Assembly (NCBI GenBank): GCA_026075535.2
Contig: AP026539.1
Span: forward strand, 9,300,001-9,364,000
Direction: 5' to 3'
From: Tricholoma matsutake
Taxonomy: Eukaryota; Basidiomycota; Agaricomycetes; Agaricales; Tricholomataceae
DNA: 64,000 nucleotides
Shown: positions 44,452 through 55,577 of the stretch, in pieces
How the letters are laid out: each line of letters starts with the position of its first letter
Position numbering within the stretch: position 1 is the stretch's first letter
The notes under the pieces: generated by a model
What the model was told of the DNA's origin: nothing
The model's database searches: none
Seen by the model: only the letters and a program-made list of their open reading frames with translations
Position numbers and translations under genes: made by a program

Positions 44452-45860
44452 CCGCTCATCTCCCAACACCTGTCAACCCCAACTGGACTATAGACAAGGC
44501 AGGTCTTCTCTGCCACTTCGACCAGATTTATGTTCCGGACATTGCGGACCTCCACCTCAAGGTCCTTCAGTACAAACATGATCATATCATCTCTGGCCAC
44601 TTTGGACAAAACAAAACCCAGCAGCTTGTCCATTGGGAATATGTCTGGCCAAACCTCCGCACCTTCGTGCAGGAATTCTGCAAATCCTGTACCACTTGCA
44701 AATGATCCAAATTGCCTTGACACAAGCCCTATGGATTCCTAAAGCAACTTCTGGTCCCGGAACAACCTTGGAACTCAATCTCCATGGATTTCATCAAACA
44801 ACTACCCAACTCTGACAGCCACACAGCTATCCTGGTCATCATTGACTGCCTGATCAAACAAGGCATCTTCATCCCAACTATCAATGAAATCACAGCCCAA
44901 GAATTAGCCAACCTGTTTGTCCTCCACATCTCCTCCAAGCATGGTGTCCCATGGCACGTCACTTGCGACTGGGGATCCAAGTTCGTCTCCCATTTTTTCT
45001 GCTCCCTCAGAAAAGCACTCAACATGTGGATCCACTTCACTTCCAGTTATCACCTGCAAGGTGATGGTCAGACAGAATGACTTAATCAGACCTTGGAGCA
45101 GTACCTCTGGATTTTCTGCAACTATCAGCAGGACGACTGGTCTCACCTCTTACCCTTGGGTGAATTTGCCTACAACAATGCTCCCTCTGCCTCTACAGGC
45201 ATATCTCCTTTCTTCGCCAACAAGGGCTACCACCCGAACATTTCTGTCTTCCCCAAATGCGACTTAGCCTCACAGCATGCCCATGAGTTTGTTGTCAACT
45301 TAGACGACCTTCATCAGGAGCTTCAGAAACAGCTTGCAGCTGCTCAAGAGCATTATCAAGGCCCTGCAGACAAACATTGGGCACCCACACCTGACTTCAA
45401 CATTGGAGACTCTGCCTACATCACTGCAGAAAATATCTGCACCACTTGTCCCTCCAAGAAACTTTCTGAAAAGAACCATGGTCCCTTTGAAATCATTGCC
45501 TGCCTGGGTACTCACTCAGTCACCCTGCGGCTTCTGGACCACATGCAGGCCATCCACCCTGTTTTCCATGTCTCCCAACTTGAAAAACACTTCTCTAACA
45601 CAATTCCAAATCAAGCACAACCTCCACCTCCTCCGATCACCATTGATGATGAGCTCGAGTATGAGATTGCCAAAGTCCTTGACTCCAAGGTCAACAATCG
45701 ACATCACTGCAAGATTCTCTACCTCATCTGATGGGAAGGTTACCAGGGAACCAATGAAGAAACCTCCTGGCTACTGGTTATGGAACTTGACCACACACAA
45801 GAACTCCTTGCGGACTTTCACACCTGCTACCCACAGAAACCTGGTCCATTACCTGCTTAA
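44452..45860 (+). pseudogene. Gypsy-1 integrase with C-terminal chromodomain
   Basis: A zinc-binding HHCC part (KHDHIISGHFGQNKT near 44575, CKSCTTC near 44682-44702) precedes the DDE core: ISMDFIKQLPNSDSHTAIL, VTCDWGSKFVSHFF and HLQGDGQTE-stop-LNQTLE. A GPFEIIACLGTHSVTLRL segment and HPVFHVSQLEKHF follow. The chromodomain is ELEYEIAKVLDSKVNNR with YLI-stop-WEGYQGTNEETSWL (45655-45780). Chromodomains of this type steer insertion to marked chromatin. TGA stops at TE-LNQ, LI-WEG and two in CK-SKLP-HK are all at arginine-type positions. The frame ends with TAA at 45858-45860. Confidence 0.92.
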
Positions 45861-45877
45861 AAGTCTATCCACATTAC

Positions 45878-47002
45878 TCAATCACACAGTCGGGACTCAG
45901 AAACAAGGTTTATTTGCAAAAGGATTTTTTCGGATACCTCGGCTTCTCCCTCTCCATCTTCATCTCCCTCTCCCCCAACTTTGCCCTCTTCTCCACCCTT
46001 GTCCTTCTCTCCACCCTCACCCTCATCTCCACTCTCGCTCTCCTCCTCGTCATCTGCCTGCCTTTTCTCCAGATATCTCTGGAAGGCTGCCCAGTCATCT
46101 CCAGACTTGCGGATCCTGCATCTTTCCCACCAGGACTCTCACATGGCCTGCTCCACTTCTTTGTCACCCTCATTGCTCTCCTCCCCGGTGCTTCCATCCT
46201 CCACCCACTCTGGGTCCAATGCATCCTGGATCTCCCCTATCGATTCCCACACTGCAGTGACCACCTCAGCAAATCCTTTCCTCATCATCTTCATCACCTG
46301 CTGCATCATTTCTGCATTTTCCCCGCTAATCCCTGTCGACCCTGTTGTTCCCGCTGGTTTTGCTGCAGGGGCCTCCTGCTTCTCCCACACTACCTCCTCA
46401 CACTTATGTTTGATGTGCATGCAGTTGTTGCACACACATCCCCTCGCACCCATCTTGAAACAAGCAGTCTTTTGATATTTGCATCTAGGCCACTTATCAG
46501 TAAAAGAAGACTGAGAAGGGAAACAAGTATGCACCTTTTGCAGGGCAATGCGGCCTGCACCTGCACTGGACCCTCAGACTTCTCTGACCCCACTCATGCC
46601 TTTGACTTGGCAACTTTCTTTTTCTTTGGGGACTTGCTCCCCTCGGCCTCATCCTCCAAACCCACAGCCACAGCCGCCTGCTTGTCTTGCAGCTGATGCC
46701 TCCTTTGTCTGTGCCTGTGCCTGGCACACCTCCTCCACCTTTGCAGCCTCCTCTGCTGCCTTCTGTGCCTCCTGTGCCCAGTGTTCCTCCTCTCTCGCTG
46801 CTTCCTCCAGCTCCTTCATCTCCTTTTCCATCTGCTCCTTCAGTGCCCACTCCCTCTGTTTGTGTTGGGCCTTCATTGTGGCCATTTTGATCTGCACAGA
46901 GACTGCTGGGGGGGACATTTTTGATAGGTGATGGGAGTAAGAAACAACGTGAAAATTTTTTAAACCAATTGCTGCATTCAGAAATTCAACCAACTTCCTC
47001 AT
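45878..47002 (-). pseudogene. Antisense accessory gene of Gypsy-1: coiled coil, basic NLS-like tract, Cys cluster
   Basis: It runs opposite to pol and ends 17 bp from the pol stop. From 47002 it reads MRKLVEFLNAAIGLKN, then a long charged coiled coil with KEQMEKEMKELEEAAREEEH and AQKAAEEAAKVEE. An SPKKKKVAKSK nuclear-signal-like tract follows, then LPCKRC and WPRCKYQKTACFKMGARGCV with CNNCMHIKHKCEE. The spaced Cys residues suggest a zinc cluster. A region with MMQQVMKMMRKGFAEVV and an Asp/Glu-rich tail closes it. Frameshifts near 46640 and 46540 and TGA stops are present. The family recurs in mushroom genomes as hypothetical proteins, by memory. A DNA- or RNA-binding role is inferred only. 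Confidence 0.7.
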
Positions 47003-47054
47003 TTGGACTCAAACCCTCATGTGCCTTGTAGGCTTGGCACTAAGGGGGAAATAC

Positions 47055-47725
47055 TGTCAAGAACCATTCCTTGCCTGATCAGAACCCGCATCCATCTGAC
47101 CCTTTTCTGTACAATGAACCCAACATTCATTGACTCCTCCTGTTTCATTCCTGGCCGCCTTGCACTGCCCACACTGCTGTGCACCAGGCTGCCGTCTCTT
47201 TTGCAAATTTGACTACGGATTCCTGTGCAGCTCCTGCTAGGCAATTTATCTATGCAGTTGAGACACTGCCACAGTCTCCGTTTCCATTCTGCCTTTATTC
47301 TGGACAACAGTATTTAAGCTTAGTTAGTTTTGCCTTGTATTCCTCAGTTTGTATATCAACATAGACTCAACTTTAAACCTGCCAATCTAAATCTCCTTCT
47401 ACTCCTACCTCAGTCCTCTAAGAGTCTGAACTCCCTCTGACTCAACCTCTAGTCTCCCTCTGAAGTTCTAATCTCATCTGAACTTAACCCAAGTCCCTCC
47501 GTACTCCCTCCTGCATCTACCCACACTTCCCTGCTTCTACCTCCAAACCTTTGTCTTGAAATTAGGACACCATATGAGGTGAAGGGCGCAGCTTCTTACA
47601 AGCTGAAGCCAAGTCCTTTCCGTTTCCCCTCCTGCAGAATCCGCAATGACCCAACAACCTTCCGCTATCATCACCTGCAGGGTCCGATCAAATTCCGATG
47701 TGCTATCCAGGATCAGTTCTTAACA
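47055..47725 (+). repeat. Gypsy-1 3' LTR
   Basis: 671 bp, TGTCAAGAACCA..CAGTTCTTAACA, directly after the polypurine tract and followed by the GTGTG duplication. It aligns with the 5' LTR along its whole length. Confidence 0.93.
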
Positions 47726-48290
47726 GTGTGTCAGGTTCATTCAAATCAACATGGATTTCATATATAGCATTCCAGTTCACTGAACATACAGCTGCACATC
47801 AAGTGATTGACTACAATGAAGCAGAAGAAGTAGTAGATGAACCCACCATATATGAGCACCAAATCAATTTGACCAACTTCCACAGCGAGCAAACTGGTAG
47901 TAGCCCTAAGGCCCAACTTTGCCTCCTCAGCCCCTTGAAGCTGAGCATTTCCAGCCTGTTCTTCAATTTTTTGTCTGAATGTCTACAAAGGTCTGTTATT
48001 CAAGCACTCAGCTTCTCAGATATGGCATCATATGTGTCCAAGGCTCATCCAAGTTGCACAAACTCCAGATTCTGCACATTGAATGTGTCAAGGTAGGCAT
48101 CAGCAGCTGAGATGGCCTTTGTGCCTCTTGAGAGTGCATTTGAAAGCCACTCTCTCTCAAGGTAGAGGGCAGTCAGTGCTTCAGACTTAGATTTGGATGT
48201 GAACTTGGTTCTGGTTTTGGGTTTTGATGTGGCTGAGACAGCAACCTTGTGGATAGTGGCATTGCCTCAGGCCTGGACTCTTCAACCAGG

Positions 48291-49287
48291 ATTTGATTCA
48301 TGATTCAAAATGGTTGGTGAACTGACCTGAGTGACTGAATATCAATTAGAGTTGTGTCGATGTGTGACATCACATGTGCAATACTCGATAGCGGTGTTTG
48401 GACATCCCTAATTTGTCAAAAATAGATTCCCAAAATGGAAATTCCAAAAAAGAAAGGACAGAATTTTCTGTTCACCTCCTTGCAGGAATTGTATATCTCA
48501 CCACTTAATGAACTGGGTCACTTTAGATGAATGTATTTGTGCTTGTCCTATGGAATACAGAATTGAAATAATTATTCTAACTTGCATAGGTTCAATCACA
48601 AGCAGCAAAGTATACACTGGCATCATTCAGTACACATGCAGGATTAGCAGATGGATGAAAACCTATTAGAATGAGGGTTTGAGAAGCTGTCTGCAGTGTA
48701 ATTAGTTGGGGATAAACACAAGAATGATAGGTAAAGGATGGATGAGGAACAAGAAATACAAATATGCAAGAAATCTGGAAAGGGTAAGAGTAAGATGAGG
48801 AGAGCATCCAAAATCTCAGAAACAAGCACACTGCATAGGCATAATATAGTATATTAAGTATCAGAAAGAACTAGGTAAATTGTGAGTGTCCTTGCAGTGG
48901 AACAGGAAAATATGATGGACTCCCAACTTGAAGATGCAAGAAATTTCTAAAATGAAGGACCACAGATGGGGAGTAATCATTGTAGGGAGGTGAACCATTG
49001 TATATGCGAATTATAATGCAAAAAAGACGATAGAAAACAAGCCAAGAGCAGAGGAGATATGGTAGTCCAAAGATTTTCAATGAGTGTGGCTGTGGACGCA
49101 ACAAAATCGTGTTGCGTTGAGAGCCGAATAACTGCAGTTGCTCAAGAATTATAATATCTATCAGTGAGAATATCTGGAGTGAAAGGATGAAATACCACAT
49201 GAGTATGGCCCCAAAGAAGAGGGAGAGAGAACAGTGAGACACCAAGACTTTCAGATCAAGAATGAATGAAAAGCAAAAGATGAGGAG
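48291..49287. other. Unassigned stretch before Gypsy-2
   Basis: It may contain the promoter of the dead DUF4139-family gene. A 124-codon minus-strand open frame (49245-48871) is hydrophobic (FGAILMWYFILSLQIFSLID), but I see no family resemblance. I regard it as chance or as the tail of an older insertion. Confidence 0.35.
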
Positions 49288-49292
49288 GTATC

Positions 49293-49717
49293 TATAAGGG
49301 CAACCTAAGCCTCTAGCAAAGGGAAATCCGAAGTTAAAATTATACTACATAGTACAGGGATTGGGGACACACCTAGCAAAGGGAAATCTGAAGAGAAAAC
49401 TCTAAGGATCCCTTTGCTGATGCCCAGTATATGTGAAGACAACAAAAATCAAATAATAACCTAAAAATAGAAAAGGCGGAGATAGGCAGATCAAGGCCAC
49501 CGAATGACATCATACCAAGGGGTAGGTGTCGGAAGGGGTGCTCCACCTCTAAATATAAAAGTGTCAACATGTACAAACATGATAGAAAGGGAAAATTAGT
49601 AATAAAATCTGGAAAAATCATAGAAAATGAAGAATAGAAGGAAATGAAGTGAGGAAAAATATAGAACAAACATAAAAAATAGGAGAAACACACAGGGCAC
49701 CCCCTAGTCCCCTTACA
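49293..49717 (-). repeat. Gypsy-2 3' LTR
   Basis: 425 bp. The minus strand runs TGTAAGGGGACTAGGGGG..GGTTGCCCTTATA. It matches the 5' LTR almost base for base except for the extra 16 bp at the outer edge of the latter. A TATA-like tttatatttag lies near 49550-49560 on the minus strand. Confidence 0.93.
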
Positions 49718-51160
49718 TCACCCCCTCTCTAAGATGCATTGCCCCAATGCATTCGAAATCACATACAACCAAAGTCCGTGATGCAGTGCAGCAGTGTGCT
49801 GTCGGTGGAATTCCTTGATTAACCGAGGGGCATTCATGTCAGACTCTTCGACCCATGAGTTCTCCTCATACCCATAACCCTTCCAATGCACCAAATACTG
49901 GAGTTTTCCTTGACGCAAATGGCTGTCCAAGATTGACTCGACTTCATATTGGGGTTCTCCCTCAATCACTGTAGGCGGTGGTGGTGGGTGTGAATGGCGT
50001 CCCGAGAATGGATCTGGGGGAGCTGGAAGCAGTTTGACGACATGGAAGACTGGGTGGAGTCTGGACATGGAGGCTGGGAGGCATAGATGATAGGCATGCA
50101 TTCCAACACACTTGACAATGGGGAAAGGTCCCAAGAAGCGATGAGCAAGTTTCTTGGACAGACGTGTAGTGGAGATGTCACTGGAGTCAAGATAAACTCA
50201 ATCACCAACCTTGTACTGAGGGGTCAGAGAATGGTGTTGGTTGTAAAAGCGTGCCATGTTGTCCTTTGCCTTTGCTAAGGCTGCCCTTGCCTCCTCTAAG
50301 CTATCCCACATGCGTTCTGTGAACTCATTCACCGTCTCAATGTGTGAGGGAGTTTGGCGAGGTTCAAATCCCATGCGTGGATGTCGTCCAGTGTCTAAGA
50401 GGAAAGGGGTCTGTTGAGTGGAGGCATGGACATGGTTGTTGTATCCAAACTTGGCCAATGGGAGAAGATCATCCCAATTGTCCTGGCGTTCATTGACAAA
50501 GATGTGGATGTACTGCTCCAGTTCCTGGTTGACTCGCTCAGTCTGGCCATCAGTTTGTGGGTAATAAGCAGTCAAAGCAAGGAGTTTGATCCCCAGGAGT
50601 CGGTACAGCTCACAAGTGAACTCTGCCATGAACTGAGGGCCACGATCAGAGAGGAAAGCACCAGGAAGTCCATGTAATTTCCACACATGGTGGAGGTAGA
50701 GTCGGGCAGCGCCCAGGGCACTGACAGTGGTGTGAGTGGGAATGAAGTGAGCACGTTTTCCCACTGAATCAACTGTGCACATCACCGCATCAAACCCATT
50801 TGACTCTGGTAACTCCACCACAAAGTCGACGCTGACAACATCCCAACAACTCTCTGGAACAGGAAGAGGGTGTAGCTCGCCAATGGGTTTGCGATGAGGA
50901 ACCTTGGTGCATAAGCAAAGGTCACAAGTGCAACAATACTGACCAATGAGGCATGACATTTGTGGCCACCAATAATTCCGTGAGGTGAGCTCCAAGGTCT
51001 TCCAGCATCCAGGATGACCAGCAATCTGTGAGTCGTGGTGTTGGGATATGATATGCCAGCGAAGGTCTGGGTCATTGGGAACGTAGATGCGGTCCCTGAA
51101 ATACAACAAGTCCTCTTTTTCAGCCCACTCTGCCGCATGCAAGGAAAGGGTGGATCCCTT
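49718..51160 (-). pseudogene. Gypsy-2 integrase with chromodomain
   Basis: From 51142: an HHCC zinc part (HIISQHHDSQIAGHPGCWKT and CCTCDLC), then the DDE core (VVSVDFVVELPESNGFDAVM, FLSDRGPQFMAEFTCELYR, YPQTDGQTERVNQELEQYI). It continues into LSKKLAHRFLGPFPIVKC and MSRLHPVFHVVKLLPAP. The chromodomain is PQYEVESILDSHLRQGKLQY with LVHWKGYGYEENSWVEESDM. A single TGA (KVGD-stop-VYLD, about 50195) at an arginine position splits an otherwise open frame, so this integrase was functional until recently. Confidence 0.94.
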
Positions 51161-51178
51161 CCTCAGTTCCTTAACAGC

Positions 51179-53230
51179 TCAGGCAACAACATCCTCATGT
51201 AAACCACTACGGTTTGCGCAACAAATGTCACGTAGGATGTCCCACTCCTCACCCTGGGGTGCGATGCCTTCCAGTGCCTGAATGGTGAACAGGTCTGGCT
51301 GCAACAACACAATGTTTTGGTTGTCATCGCTGTCATCCCCATGGTCTGCACGTCGGGAGAGGGCATCGGTCTTCCTTATGCTGCGACCCGGACAGTGGTG
51401 CAAGGAGAAGTCGAATCTGGATAGATACAGGGACCAATGAGCTTGACGACGGTTCAATTTCTTGGCCGTCATAAAGTACTCAAGATTCTTGTGATCTGTC
51501 CAAATTTCCACCTTGTGTTGGGCACCCTCGACGAAGTGTTGCCACTCCTCAAGTGCACGCATTATCGCCAACATCTCCTTGTCATGGATCTTGTAATTTC
51601 GCTCTACAGCACTAAGGCTTTTGGAGTAGAATGCAACAGGATGCCACTTCTGGTCCTCCAGAGACTGCTGAGACAACACGGCACCTGTTGCAAAGTCAGA
51701 ACTGTTGGCTTCTACACAAAAAGGATGCGAATCATCAGCAAAGGTAAGGATGGGAGTGGAAGTGACCATCTCTTTAAGCCTTTTGAATGCCTCCTGTTGT
51801 GCATTATCCCACCTCCATGCCTCCTTTCCTGTAAAGTTGAACAGTGGTCATGCATGATGTGAGAAATCCTTGATAAAATGCCGATAGAAATTGATGAAGC
51901 CCAGGAAAGACTGCACCTCTTTCTTGTTCATGGGCATCAGCCAAGCTGTGACCCCATTCACCTTGATAGGATCCATCTCCACTTGACCCTCCAAGATAAT
52001 CAGGCCAAGGTACTCGATCTTGGTCTTCTCAAACTCGCATTTGTCCTGACAAAGGTAGAGTTTGTACCATCAAAGCTGTTCTAGGATGAGGCATGTGATG
52101 CGATGGTGCTCTTCAACTGTGCGAGTGAAGATGAGGATGTCGTCGAGATAGATGCAGACAACACCTTCGAGGATGAGGTCATGGAAGATGTCGTTCATCG
52201 TGGTCTGAAAGGTGGCAGGGCTATTAGTAAGGCCAAAGAACATGACAAGCAGTTCAAAAAGACCACGGTTGGTATGAAAGGCTGCCTTCCACTCATCTCC
52301 CTCCTTTATCCTCACATTATTGTAGCCCCAGCGGACATCGAGCTTGGTGAAGTATCGGGCTCCACAGAGCTGGTTCATGAGTTCAGAGATGAGGGGTAGT
52401 GGGTAGCAATTTTTGACTGTGATGTTGTTGAGCCTTCTGTAGTCTTGAACCGGTCAAAGTGAGCCGTCCTTCTTCTTGACATAGAAAAAGGGGGAGGCCA
52501 TGGGTGACTTTGATGGTCAGATATGTCCAGAGGCCAGGTGCTCATTGATGAACTGGTCAAGCTGTCGTTGTTCTTCAGGAGAGAGAGGATAGACCTTGCA
52601 GGATGAAGGGGTTGCACCGGGGGTGAGTTTGATTGCATGATCCCATGGCTTGCGCGCAGGAAGAGAGTTGAATGACTCCTTGGAGAACACGTCTTCAAAC
52701 TCATGGAGATGAGGGAGTAAGGAATTAGTAGAGGATTTAGCAGCATTGTTTTTGTGGAAGGCCTTGGTGAGGCATTGGGATATGTTCGATGTAGCACACA
52801 CCTTGTGCAATGAGTGAATCGCAGTGTAGAAGATCTGATCACCCTCCTCCACTTCCTCTGGGTTCTCATCATCATCATCCGAGTCCAGCATCAGATCAGG
52901 AACCCCTTCCAACTCCACTTCAGGTATAGGCAGGGGTCCAGCATGACACTTCTGAGTACGTCGTATCGTGGCCTTCTGTCCACGATGTTCTTGCCTGGCT
53001 TCTGTGAAACAAGTCCGACAGTGGGATGGACATTGGCTCATGGTAACCTCCCCGGTACGCCAGTCAACCTCTGGGTTATGGTCTCGAAGCCATGGATAGC
53101 CCAAAATCACCTTTTGCTTTCCTAATTGAGTGACAGCAAAAAGGGCATGCTCACTATGATCTTTGTAATGGAGAACCAGGTCTACAACCTCTTGGATGGC
53201 ACCAGCTTCATTTGGGGATCCATCCACATT
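51179..53230 (-). pseudogene. Gypsy-2 protease C-terminus, reverse transcriptase and RNase H
   Basis: From 53230: NVDGSPNEAGAIQEVVDLVL and GYPWLRDHNPEVDWRTGEV (protease end). RT has [71 protein letters not shown] and [11 protein letters not shown] (YLDD, near 52150). RNase H has FCVEANSSDFATGAVLSQQ, IHDKEMLAIMRALEEWQHF, WTDHKNLEYFM and CPGRSIRKTDALSRRAD. All five stops traced (GHI-PSK, GSL-PVQ, EQL-WYK, HHA-PLF, VVA-AVK) are TGA at arginine positions. Confidence 0.93.
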
Positions 53231-53235
53231 ATACA

Positions 53236-53911
53236 TGTTAAGACTATAGGTCTTTAACTCAGCCTTGGCTTTGTATGTTACAATTGGAGGCTTTCCAACT
53301 GTCTTGTATCGCACTAGGAGATTTTCCTAGTGTATCGGGCTTCCTGCCTTCACTTGGGTACTTCCTCAAGTCGTCACGGCTATCCATACTCAGAGGCTTT
53401 CTGAGTAGACCGTCGGTTTGTGTATCACAGTTGGAGGCTTTCCAACTGTTGAGTTTGAGTTATCACAGCTAGGGGCTTCCTAAGCTGTCGAGTGTTCTGG
53501 TTGAGTCTAAGACCGTTGATTGAATTAGGTCAAGCTGAGGAATACAGACAGTATTACTACAGCTTATATATGGTTTGAAGATATCTATTGTCCAATCGGA
53601 ATGCAGGATCGTTATCAAGTATAAATAGAAAGAACAATAGAAAAGACAGGCCTCATGCCTTGCAGGAGGCGTCTGATGTCAAGGACATGCTGCACCACAG
53701 CATGTTGGTTGTGAGAGTCTGACGTCACAGACCTCATGTCAAGGGGCTGTCATATCACAGCATGTGTGGGAGCGGGTTCAGGTGCATGGAGTCGCCATGC
53801 GTCAAAGCGTCTCCCATCGGAGGTGAGTCGAGTTGAATCAGAAAAATAAAGTACCCAGCCTTGCCAGCATACATCTGGTTGTCCTGGGTTCTGATAACAA
53901 AAATCGTAACA
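53236..53911 (-). repeat. Solo LTR inserted in the Gypsy-2 protease, with stem-loop array
   Basis: Read on the minus strand it runs TGTTACGATTTTTG..CTATAGTCTTAACA (676 bp). It is flanked by perfect 5-bp duplications ATACA (53231-53235, 53912-53916). Removing it and one duplication rejoins the protease frame as PIPVY then NVDGSP. A TATA box ccatatataag lies near 53563-53573 (minus). Downstream of it, toward 53281, is a row of six stem-loops listed separately. It belongs to an LTR element different from Gypsy-1 and Gypsy-2, and no full copy is in the window. Confidence 0.9.
53281..53488 (-). other. Six consecutive stem-loops with conserved 5-nt loop
   Basis: In plus coordinates the hairpins are at 53281-53301, 53312-53332, 53352-53371, 53387-53407, 53427-53449 and 53465-53488, spaced 31-40 bp. 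Read on the minus (transcript) strand, the loops are AAGCC four times, AAATC once and AAGTA once. The stems are 7-9 bp, self-complementary, and differ in sequence between hairpins (for example CAGTTGGA/TCCAACTG, TACTCAGA/TCTGAGTA, CACTAGGA/TCCTAGTG). Spacers often contain gatac. They lie just downstream of the LTR TATA box, so they would sit in the RNA leader. Function unknown. Confidence 0.85.
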
Positions 53912-55426
53912 ATACACAGGTATTGGATGCAAGAGTGAGCGAGTATTTAGGCGATGTTGTTGCATGAGATGGGCATCAATGAAGAGACCGGTTGCACCAG
54001 AGTCCAGGAGTGCAGAGACACCGAGTATCTGCCCAGTGTCAGTTGTCTGCAGTTCGATTGCTAGGTTCAAGGAATGTGCAGAGGGAGTGGATGCAACAAT
54101 ATACTTGCGCGGTAGTTTACGCTCCCATGATTTAATTTTGGGGCATGGAGCAGAAGGAGAGATGGGGAGAGCAGGTACGTCTTCAGCCAACTTCAAAGGG
54201 TCAGAGCGGGGAGCAGTCACAGAAATGGATTCATTCTCCGGGGATTCAACTGACAAGACTTCAAAGTGGTTATGGACAGGCAGTGAGGGCATACGATTCA
54301 CTCGCTGCAAATAGGAAAATCCTGCTCCTCTACAACTTCCAACTTGATCTCCTCTGCAACCTGATCCTTCCTCAACATCTACAAGCGCCAACAAGTCTTG
54401 GAGGAGTTCATCTCGCCCTTCGGGGGTGAGCATGCGGATATCCTGACGATGGGGACATGCTCCAGCCCTGTGTCCAGTTTCCCCACAACGGTAGCAGAGA
54501 TCCAACCTATGCACACGGCTGCGGGCTGCATCAACATCCATTGGTACTGGGACATTGACGGCTGGTGTGGGAGTTTGACGAACAGGAATGGGGTTAGGGT
54601 AGGGAAGGGTTTGATTGAAGGTGTAGGGTGCATGGGTGGTAGTCGGAGCATGGAATGCAGCATTAAACGCCGCATTTGTGAGTCGGTTCTCATCACAGAG
54701 TGAAGCAGCTTCATACCAAGCAAAGATATCATCGTCCGCTGGGTGCCCTTCCAACATCTGTGCAATCTGGTCCTGAATTTCTCGGTTGAGGCCCCATCGA
54801 AACTTCACCACCACTGGTAGCCCACTCCCATATCCTGCCATGTCCACCAAATCCTTGAACTCATTGATATAGTCGTCCACGGATTGACGTGCCTGGTGGT
54901 AAGAGGATGACTCGAGTCGTGTCACTGCTTGGTGGCATTCATTGAGGGAACAAAAGTGGCATACGAACTCAGCTCGAAAGTCACCCCAAGTGGAGAAAGG
55001 TAGAGAACCGAGTTCTTTAGTTTGATGCAGGATATGGTCCACATAGAGATAGGCACATTCAGATTTCATGTATGTGAAGGCCCAATAAATTTTTGCAGCC
55101 TCATCGACGAATTGATGCGACTGGAGACTAATGTATAACTCACAGGAGTTAAGGAATGCATGTCCCTGTGCATGTGCACCATTAAATTCAGTGGGGGGGG
55201 ACGGTTTGATCTGGGCACGCTCCTTAGTGGGCACATTTGGCAGTACATCGTTGTTGGGTGCGCTTGGAGTTGCCATGGGGGGAATATTGGTCGTAGGGTT
55301 AGTCTGGAGGGTCCTGACAAAGTTTTCGATCATAGATTTAAGTGAATCAATTTGCGCGCGCATTCCGGAAACGTTGCTTTCAAGCATGTTGAAGCGTTCT
55401 GATGTGTCCATGTCGCTAGGGGGCAC
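53912..55426 (-). CDS. Gypsy-2 gag and N-terminal protease
   Basis: The start MPPSDMDTSERFNMLESNVS at 55426 is followed by a coiled-coil-like segment. The capsid region has KPSPPTEFNGAHAQGHAFLN, AKIYWAFTYMKSECA, TWGDFRAEFVCHFCSLNECH and YINEFKDLVDMAGYGSGLP. A CCHC zinc knuckle CYRCGETGHRAGAC lies near 54495-54455. The protease active site VSALLDSGATGLFIDAHLM lies near 54030-53975. The frame is open with no stop until it runs into the solo LTR and ends at 53750 in foreign sequence. The protease is therefore truncated, but gag itself looks intact. Confidence 0.92.
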
Positions 55427-55577
55427 GTTTGGTGAAAATGGCGGCGCAGTAAAGGCGAGACTATCTGGAATGGTGTGTAGGGAGTCTGTGGAGCTTTGGG
55501 AAGCATCGTCCAGTCTGTACCTGCCTATCTTGGGCAGTGCATTTGCAATTTTCGGGCCTTAGGGGAGAGTTTTCTAC

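Larger units (their letters stand above)
39352..47725 (+). mobile_element. Full-length Ty3/Gypsy chromovirus Gypsy-1
   Basis: LTRs at 39352-40036 and 47055-47725 are near-identical outside small indels. They are flanked by perfect 5-bp duplications GTGTG (39347-39351, 47726-47730). Gag, protease, RT, RNase H, integrase and chromodomain follow in Gypsy order on the plus strand. The polypurine tract ctaagggggaaatac abuts the 3' LTR. An antisense gene (45878-47002) lies between pol and the 3' LTR. A 602-bp MITE sits between RNase H and integrase. It is inserted antisense into a DUF4139-family gene. Pol has many TGA stops, so it is dead. Confidence 0.95.
38140..48290 (-). pseudogene. DUF4140/DUF4139 (mucoidy inhibitor A-like) gene split by a Gypsy insertion
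   Basis: The N-terminal part (48290-47731) has EREWLSNALSRGTKAISAAD and AYLDTFNVQNLEFVQLG (DUF4140-like), then RQKIEEQAGNAQLQGAEEAK (coiled coil) and TTSLLAVEVGQIDLVLIYG. After an intron, VNWNAIYEIHVDLNEPD runs into the Gypsy element. On its far side the gene continues TPVTLAYKAAIMQSIGE, then ENVPLTLKTATPTFGLSIP, a segment giving SEYTFLPGTISVYIDGS in the right frame, and TKSVSQHRAGLL with TVYNTKTIPLRQQQLKVVDQ and VPVSMDECITIKLLNPP. It ends at 38140. The Gypsy duplication GTGTG lies inside the exon. TGA stops at arginine-type positions (after VQLG and KLSA) and frameshifts (near 38760) show the gene is dead. In intact relatives the role is unknown. Confidence 0.85.

Noticed and set aside
45914..46696. 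Long plus-strand open frame (260 codons) after the Gypsy-1 chromodomain
   Set aside because: It is the shadow of the antisense accessory gene; its Leu/Ser/His-rich translation has no features, whereas the minus strand has coiled coil, basic tract and ordered cysteines.
48871..49245. Hydrophobic minus-strand frame as a membrane protein gene
   Set aside because: No family resemblance and no splice or start support, in AT-rich flanking sequence; hydrophobicity is expected by chance in such composition.
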